From NCBI GenBank assembly GCA_016929415.1, contig JAFGIW010000189.1:1-34594 (forward strand): 34,594 nt of DNA, given 5' to 3'. The notes under the pieces are model-generated. The model saw only the letters and a program-made list of their open reading frames with translations. It was not told the DNA's origin and did not search any database. Made by a program: the position numbers and the translations under genes. The stretch is from Chitinispirillaceae bacterium (GTDB taxonomy: Bacteria; Fibrobacterota; Chitinivibrionia; Chitinivibrionales; Chitinispirillaceae). Shown piece by piece: positions 30,972 through 34,594 of this stretch. The number at the start of each line of letters is the position of its first letter. Within the stretch, counting starts at the first letter, position 1.

Positions 30972-32084
30972 CAGTTTCGCCATCCTGTCCGCCACGACGT
31001 CCCAGTCGAACCCGCGCGCCCGTTCGATCGCCGCATGTTCCATCGTCCGACGCCGTGCATGGTTGCCGAGCGCTTCAAGGGCCTTTGCGCAGAAATCGTT
31101 CCGGTCGCCGGGCCGGTAGAGAAGTCCCGTCTTCCCGTCGACCACCGAATCGCGCAGGCCGGGAACGTCGCTCGACAGCGAAATCGTTCCGCAGAGGTTC
31201 GCCTCGATATTGTTGATGCCCCATCCCTCCTTTGCCGACGGATTGACAAAGAGGGTCGCCCTGCTCAGGAGCGCGAGTTTTTCCTCGTCGCTGATGCGGC
31301 CGGGAAAGTGGACGCTTTCCGCCACGCTGCAGCGTGCCGCAATGCGCATGAGCTCGGGAAGATACTCGCCCGTGCCGCCGATTTCCAGGCTCAGGCCGGG
31401 AATTGACTTCCGGAGACGCGGCAGCGCCCTGATGATGAACTGAACGTTCTTGTATTTCATCAGGCGGCAGATGTAGGCAAGTACGGGCGGATCGGCCTTC
31501 GGGCAGACCGGGCGGTAAAACGACGTGTCGATCCCCGGTTCGACGATGCCGATACGGTCGCGCGGCACGGGGAATCGTTCGATTTCGCGCGCGGTGCTCT
31601 CCGAAATGGCCACGAACCGTTCCCGGCGGTAGAGCGATGCCGCCAGCTTCTCCATGAAATAGATGTAAAGCGCAACGGGAAAGGGGATCTCGCGGAAGAT
31701 CGCGGTGCCGAAAAAGTGCATCACCAGATGGAGGCGCGGACGCCGCAGGTAGAGGGGCGTGAAGAAGGGAATTTTATTGAGGTCCTCGACGATCAGGTCG
31801 AAACGGGCCCGGTTGCGCAGCAGGAACGGGATGATCGCGAAATTGAAGAGAAATTTACCGCCGCGACGGATGACGGTGATCCCGTCGATCTCCTCCCGGG
31901 CCGATGCGCCGGGAAAGCGGTGCGCCAGCACCGTTATCGAACAGCCCTTCGCGGCGATGCGTTTGAAGATCTCATGGCAGTAGATCTCCGCGCCCCCGGC
32001 TTCGGGGTTTTTGATGTCGCGCCAGTTGATGAGAAGTATTTTCTTCAAAGCAGGTTCCGCAGTTGAGAGAAAGTGTAACCTCAC
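30963..32084 (-). CDS. Glycosyltransferase family 4
   Basis: This 373-residue protein has the GT-B fold and GT4 signatures: KNPEAGGAEIYCHEIFKRIA in the acceptor half, FVAISESTAREIERF and GIVEPGIDTSFYRP in the middle. In the nucleotide-sugar half it has LAYICRLMKYKNVQFIIRAL, FPGRISDEEKLALLSRATLF and the EX7E region EGWGINNIEAN. It adds a sugar, probably from UDP- or GDP-sugar, to a glycan or lipid. The start is uncertain: GTG 32084 gives this length, while a TTG at 32048 would begin directly at KKILLINWRD. Neither has a strong Shine-Dalgarno. The neighbour on the same strand is also a glycosyltransferase-like gene, suggesting a small glycosylation cluster. Confidence 0.92.
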   Translation of the reverse strand: MRLHFLSTAEPALKKILLINWRDIKNPEAGGAEIYCHEIFKRIAAKGCSITVLAHRFPGASAREEIDGITVIRRGGKFLFNFAIIPFLLRNRARFDLIVEDLNKIPFFTPLYLRRPRLHLVMHFFGTAIFREIPFPVALYIYFMEKLAASLYRRERFVAISESTAREIERFPVPRDRIGIVEPGIDTSFYRPVCPKADPPVLAYICRLMKYKNVQFIIRALPRLRKSIPGLSLEIGGTGEYLPELMRIAARCSVAESVHFPGRISDEEKLALLSRATLFVNPSAKEGWGINNIEANLCGTISLSSDVPGLRDSVVDGKTGLLYRPGDRNDFCAKALEALGNHARRRTMEHAAIERARGFDWDVVADRMAKLLP

Positions 32085-32135
32085 CCGTTGCGGCCACTCA
32101 TCTATCAGAGAAGGGAAAGTATTGTTTTTACTTCA

Positions 32136-32155
32136 CCTTCTCTGACAGGAGAAGG
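32136..32155. terminator. Hairpin CCTTCTC-TGACAG-GAGAAGG
   Basis: A seven-base perfect inverted repeat with a six-base loop lies between the two glycosyltransferase genes, downstream of the stop at 32194 on the minus strand. No U tract follows. This style of palindrome is common as a dispersed intergenic repeat in bacteria, so terminator function is only possible. Confidence 0.4.
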
Positions 32156-32193
32156 GGTGCAGGGGATGGGGTTCACAAATATACCTTTTTCGC

Positions 32194-34173
32194 TTATTGA
32201 TTTTCACACCATTTTTGCCAGATTGCCCGGTACTTCTCCTCGAGGTTTTTCATATATGAGGCGCCCTCGCAGAGGGGGGATGCGAGGAGCTGTTGGCGCA
32301 ATCCCGTACGCATCGCCGCAAGTTTCGCCGGCAGGGCGGCCTGTTGTGCGGCAATGGCGATGAATTCATCGTCCGAGCGGGCGATCCACTGCGGCAATCC
32401 CGCGGTCGTGAGCACGCTGCTCACCATGCGTCCCGCCTGCCGGTCGCCCGTGAGGGTGATTATTGGAACCCCCATGATCAGCGACTCGCAGGCGGTCGTA
32501 TGTCCGCTCCAGGGCAGGGTGTCGAGGGTGATATCGATATCGTTATAGACGGTCAGGTGTCCCGTAGAGGGAATGACCGGACGGAAGTCGATTCGGCCGG
32601 GGTCGACTTCCCGGCGGGCGAACCATCCGGAGAGCCGGGCGATCACCGACGGGGTGAGCGTGGCGCGGCAGATGATGAGACGCGAGGAGGGAATCGCCCG
32701 CAGCACGGCGCTCCACCGCGAGATGACCGCCTCGTTGAGCCGCGCGGTGGTATGCAGCGACCCGAAGGTAATATAACCGATTGTCAAAGCAGGGGGCGCG
32801 GCGACCGGTGGAAGGTTGTCCGGGGGCTTGTAACAGCAGAATCCGTTTCCGGGCCGCAGCGGCTTTTCAACCGCGCATGTCTGCTCCTGCGGCGGATCGA
32901 TGACGGCGTCGGTGATCCGGTAGTCCATTGCGGCAAGGCCGGTTGTGCCGGGGTAGCCGATGCCGCTTATCTGCAACGGCGCCGCCCTGAGCGCGAAAAC
33001 GCCGAGACGGTTGCCGTTGAGGTGTCCGGCGGTGTCGACGAGCAGGTCCACGCAATCGCCGCGTATCAGATCGGCAACGTCACGGTCGCTCATCCGCTCG
33101 ACGGTCCGCCAGCTGTCCGCCAGTTTTTTAAAAGCTTCCGTTGCCTGGTCCTGGTGCACGGTTTCGGCATAGCAGCGGATCTCGAATTGATCCCTGTCGT
33201 GATGCCGCAGCATGGGCTCCAGGAACGCGGCCGCCGGATGGCTGCAGAAATCGGGCGAGAGGTAGCCGATGACGAGTTTACGGCCGGGCGAGGGGATGTT
33301 TCGCCACGGCGGCGCGGGCGGCGGCGATGCGAACTGCTTCCCCCATCCGCAGTGGGCGGCGAGAACGGCCTCCGGGCAAAGCAGATGATTGTAGTTCATC
33401 GATACGAGAAGATTGTGCTGCGCCGGTTGACACTCCGGATCGATCGCCAGCGCCTCCCGGAAGAATGTTTCCGACGCCGCAGTATCTCCGAGGAGCCGAC
33501 TGACTTCGCCGAGATTGACAATGGGTGCGGTCTTTCCCGGCTCGAAACGGATCGCGCTGCGGTAACAGGCCGCCGCTTCGTCGAGACGGTCCCATTCGCG
33601 CATCACGGCCCCGAGGTTGTAGTGCGCTTCGGCGTAAACGGGGCGCAGCCGCAGCGCGCGATGGTAGTGTTCTTTCGCGGCATTGAGTTCGTGCCGCGCC
33701 ATGGCGCAGTTGCCCAGTCCGTTTTCAGCTTCCGCCGAACCGGGATGGTGTATGAGCGCCTCGTTGAGATGGGCTTCCGCCTCCCCGATGCGCGACTGCC
33801 TGATGCACAGATCGGCGATCTGCAGGTGAGGCTCGAGAGCTTCCGGCCGCACCGCCGCCGCCTTTTCAAGAGCGTCGATCGCCTCGTCGAAGCGCTGCAG
33901 CTCGCGCAGCGCCGCCCCGAGATTGCAGAATGCCGCGAAGAAACCGGGACGTTTGCCGGCTGCAGTGCGGTACAGGGTCGCGGCACGCTCGTAATCGCCC
34001 GTATGCCGCAGGGCATTGCCGGCGGAAAAGCAGAGGCCGGAATTGTCGGGTGCGAGTTCGAGCGCCTGAAGGAAGAGGTCGGCGGCTTCCGTATACTGTT
34101 GATTGTCAAAATACTCCCGCGCCGTGCGGAGACGTTCAAGAAGTGTGGCGGATGCCGGGACGCTCCGGTTCAT
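32194..34173 (-). CDS. TPR protein with O-GlcNAc transferase-like (GT41/SPINDLY) domain
   Basis: ATG 34173 gives 659 residues; the longer open frame upstream passes through the ACGCGGAG repeat and is rejected. Seven tandem TPR units fill about residues 8-245 (for example AEAHYNLGAVMREWDRLDEA). They are followed by a GT41 domain: KLVIGYLSPDFCSHPAAAFL with H312 at the position of the catalytic-base histidine of OGT, DLLVDTAGHLNGNRLGVFAL, GYPGTTGLAAMDYRI, and DTLPWSGHTTACESLIMGVP. The lysine that contacts UDP in human OGT appears to be arginine here (R478). The protein would glycosylate Ser/Thr of other proteins, with the TPRs choosing targets. Sugar donor and targets are unknown. It precedes the GT4 gene on the same strand by about 110 bases. 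Confidence 0.92.
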   Translation of the reverse strand: MNRSVPASATLLERLRTAREYFDNQQYTEAADLFLQALELAPDNSGLCFSAGNALRHTGDYERAATLYRTAAGKRPGFFAAFCNLGAALRELQRFDEAIDALEKAAAVRPEALEPHLQIADLCIRQSRIGEAEAHLNEALIHHPGSAEAENGLGNCAMARHELNAAKEHYHRALRLRPVYAEAHYNLGAVMREWDRLDEAAACYRSAIRFEPGKTAPIVNLGEVSRLLGDTAASETFFREALAIDPECQPAQHNLLVSMNYNHLLCPEAVLAAHCGWGKQFASPPPAPPWRNIPSPGRKLVIGYLSPDFCSHPAAAFLEPMLRHHDRDQFEIRCYAETVHQDQATEAFKKLADSWRTVERMSDRDVADLIRGDCVDLLVDTAGHLNGNRLGVFALRAAPLQISGIGYPGTTGLAAMDYRITDAVIDPPQEQTCAVEKPLRPGNGFCCYKPPDNLPPVAAPPALTIGYITFGSLHTTARLNEAVISRWSAVLRAIPSSRLIICRATLTPSVIARLSGWFARREVDPGRIDFRPVIPSTGHLTVYNDIDITLDTLPWSGHTTACESLIMGVPIITLTGDRQAGRMVSSVLTTAGLPQWIARSDDEFIAIAAQQAALPAKLAAMRTGLRQQLLASPLCEGASYMKNLEEKYRAIWQKWCENQ

Positions 34174-34594
34174 CGGGTCACTCGTGGATGAAAGAAGAAC
34201 CTCACGCGGAGACGCGGAGACGCGGAGGGGGGAGGATTTGAAACGCAGGTTGTGAAGTTCATTGATTACATTGTACCGCAGGGCAGGAGGGGGGTCAATA
34301 GGGTGGGTATCGGCCCGGCCGTGGATTGGATTGTCGCGAAAAAGATTCGCGAGCCGCTTATGGGGTGCAGATATCCGGCATTCCTTTCGAAGATTCTGAC
34401 TGAATTCGGGTACAAACTGTCGGAAGTTGAAAATTTTGATTTTATAAAGGTGCAGCCTGTCTGAAACCACAGCCCCTGGTTTCCTGCCACGGTGCGTCTT
34501 CACCCCGTTTGTTCTCTCAAGCGAACAGAAACTGCTGTTTCTATAAAAATTTTTAAACATTCGGCGTATTTTCTACACTAAATTAAGTGTTGTA
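34174..34594. other. Upstream intergenic region to the end of the window
   Basis: The 421 bases contain the ACGCGGAG array near 34204-34227 and, towards the end, AT-rich sequence that could hold promoters. A plus-strand open frame of 70 codons (34252-34464, ending VENFDFIKVQPV) lacks a Shine-Dalgarno and matches nothing I know. The final 50 bases are AT-rich. I see no supported gene. Confidence 0.5.
34204..34227 (+). repeat. ACGCGGAG tandem array, three units
   Basis: Three perfect head-to-tail copies of ACGCGGAG, just upstream of the GT41 gene. The same unit recurs at 19587-19621. Confidence 0.85.

Noticed and set aside
32293..34191. Plus-strand open frame of 632 codons
   Set aside because: It lies antisense to the GT41 gene, whose TPR and OGT motifs are unmistakable; the frame is arginine- and glycine-rich as expected for a GC-rich shadow.
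34174..34560. N-terminal extension of 129 residues on the GT41 protein
   Set aside because: It translates through the ACGCGGAG repeat (SPLRVSASPRE) and lacks a signal or domain; the TPRs start just after ATG 34173.

Overview
The window is a stretch of ordinary bacterial chromosome, GC-rich in its genes, with about 22 supported protein genes and no recognisable rRNA, tRNA, CRISPR array, transposase or phage gene. The best taxonomic clue is a TIGR02147/DUF4423-family protein (11775-12608), a paralogous family I know mainly from Fibrobacter and relatives, translationally coupled to a sugar-binding-like lipoprotein. A DUF362 protein with a FlgD/T9SS-like C-terminal tail, and a TonB-dependent receptor carrying its own TonB-like domain, fit the same Gram-negative group. 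I infer a Fibrobacterota-like (Chitinivibrionia/Chitinispirillales-type) organism; this rests on family recognition, not on a phylogeny.

Layout. 1-4120: a cobalamin-binding-type radical SAM protein, a Tat-exported DUF362 protein, and a broken carbohydrate-binding exported protein. 4120-7340: an exported MsrA-MsrB fusion with an 11-G tract upstream, a small repeat protein that may be frameshifted, and an orphan membrane histidine kinase. 7340-12610: the two-gene system II cytochrome c maturation operon (resB then ccsA), then the TIGR02147-lipoprotein pair. 12840-14950: a GH1 beta-glucosidase divergent from a methyltransferase. 15080-17420: a small membrane protein, a NifS-type cysteine desulfurase and NadA, overlapping like one operon for quinolinate synthase and its Fe-S cluster. 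17467-19080: an LpxL-like acyltransferase and an SDR oxidoreductase. 19866-21131: a CPA2-type cation/proton antiporter after a 785-base gap. 21265-26209: a tight three-gene envelope operon (hydrophobic exported protein, TonB-dependent receptor, lipoprotein). 26614-29307: DNA polymerase I. 29506-30971: an AEC-family permease and a Nudix hydrolase. 30963-34173: a GT4 glycosyltransferase and a TPR/O-GlcNAc-transferase-like protein.

How the genes fit together. Much of the window concerns the cell envelope: outer-membrane uptake, two or three surface-type lipoproteins, methionine sulfoxide repair in exported proteins, cytochrome c maturation, lipid acylation and glycosylation. The best candidates for an under-described system are the overlapping TIGR02147-lipoprotein pair and the operon in which a TonB-dependent receptor carries a TonB C-terminal-like domain at its own N-terminus. 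Several intergenic spaces carry simple repeats (an ACGCGGAG array at two sites, a heptamer array, G-runs able to form quadruplexes) and decayed coding fragments.
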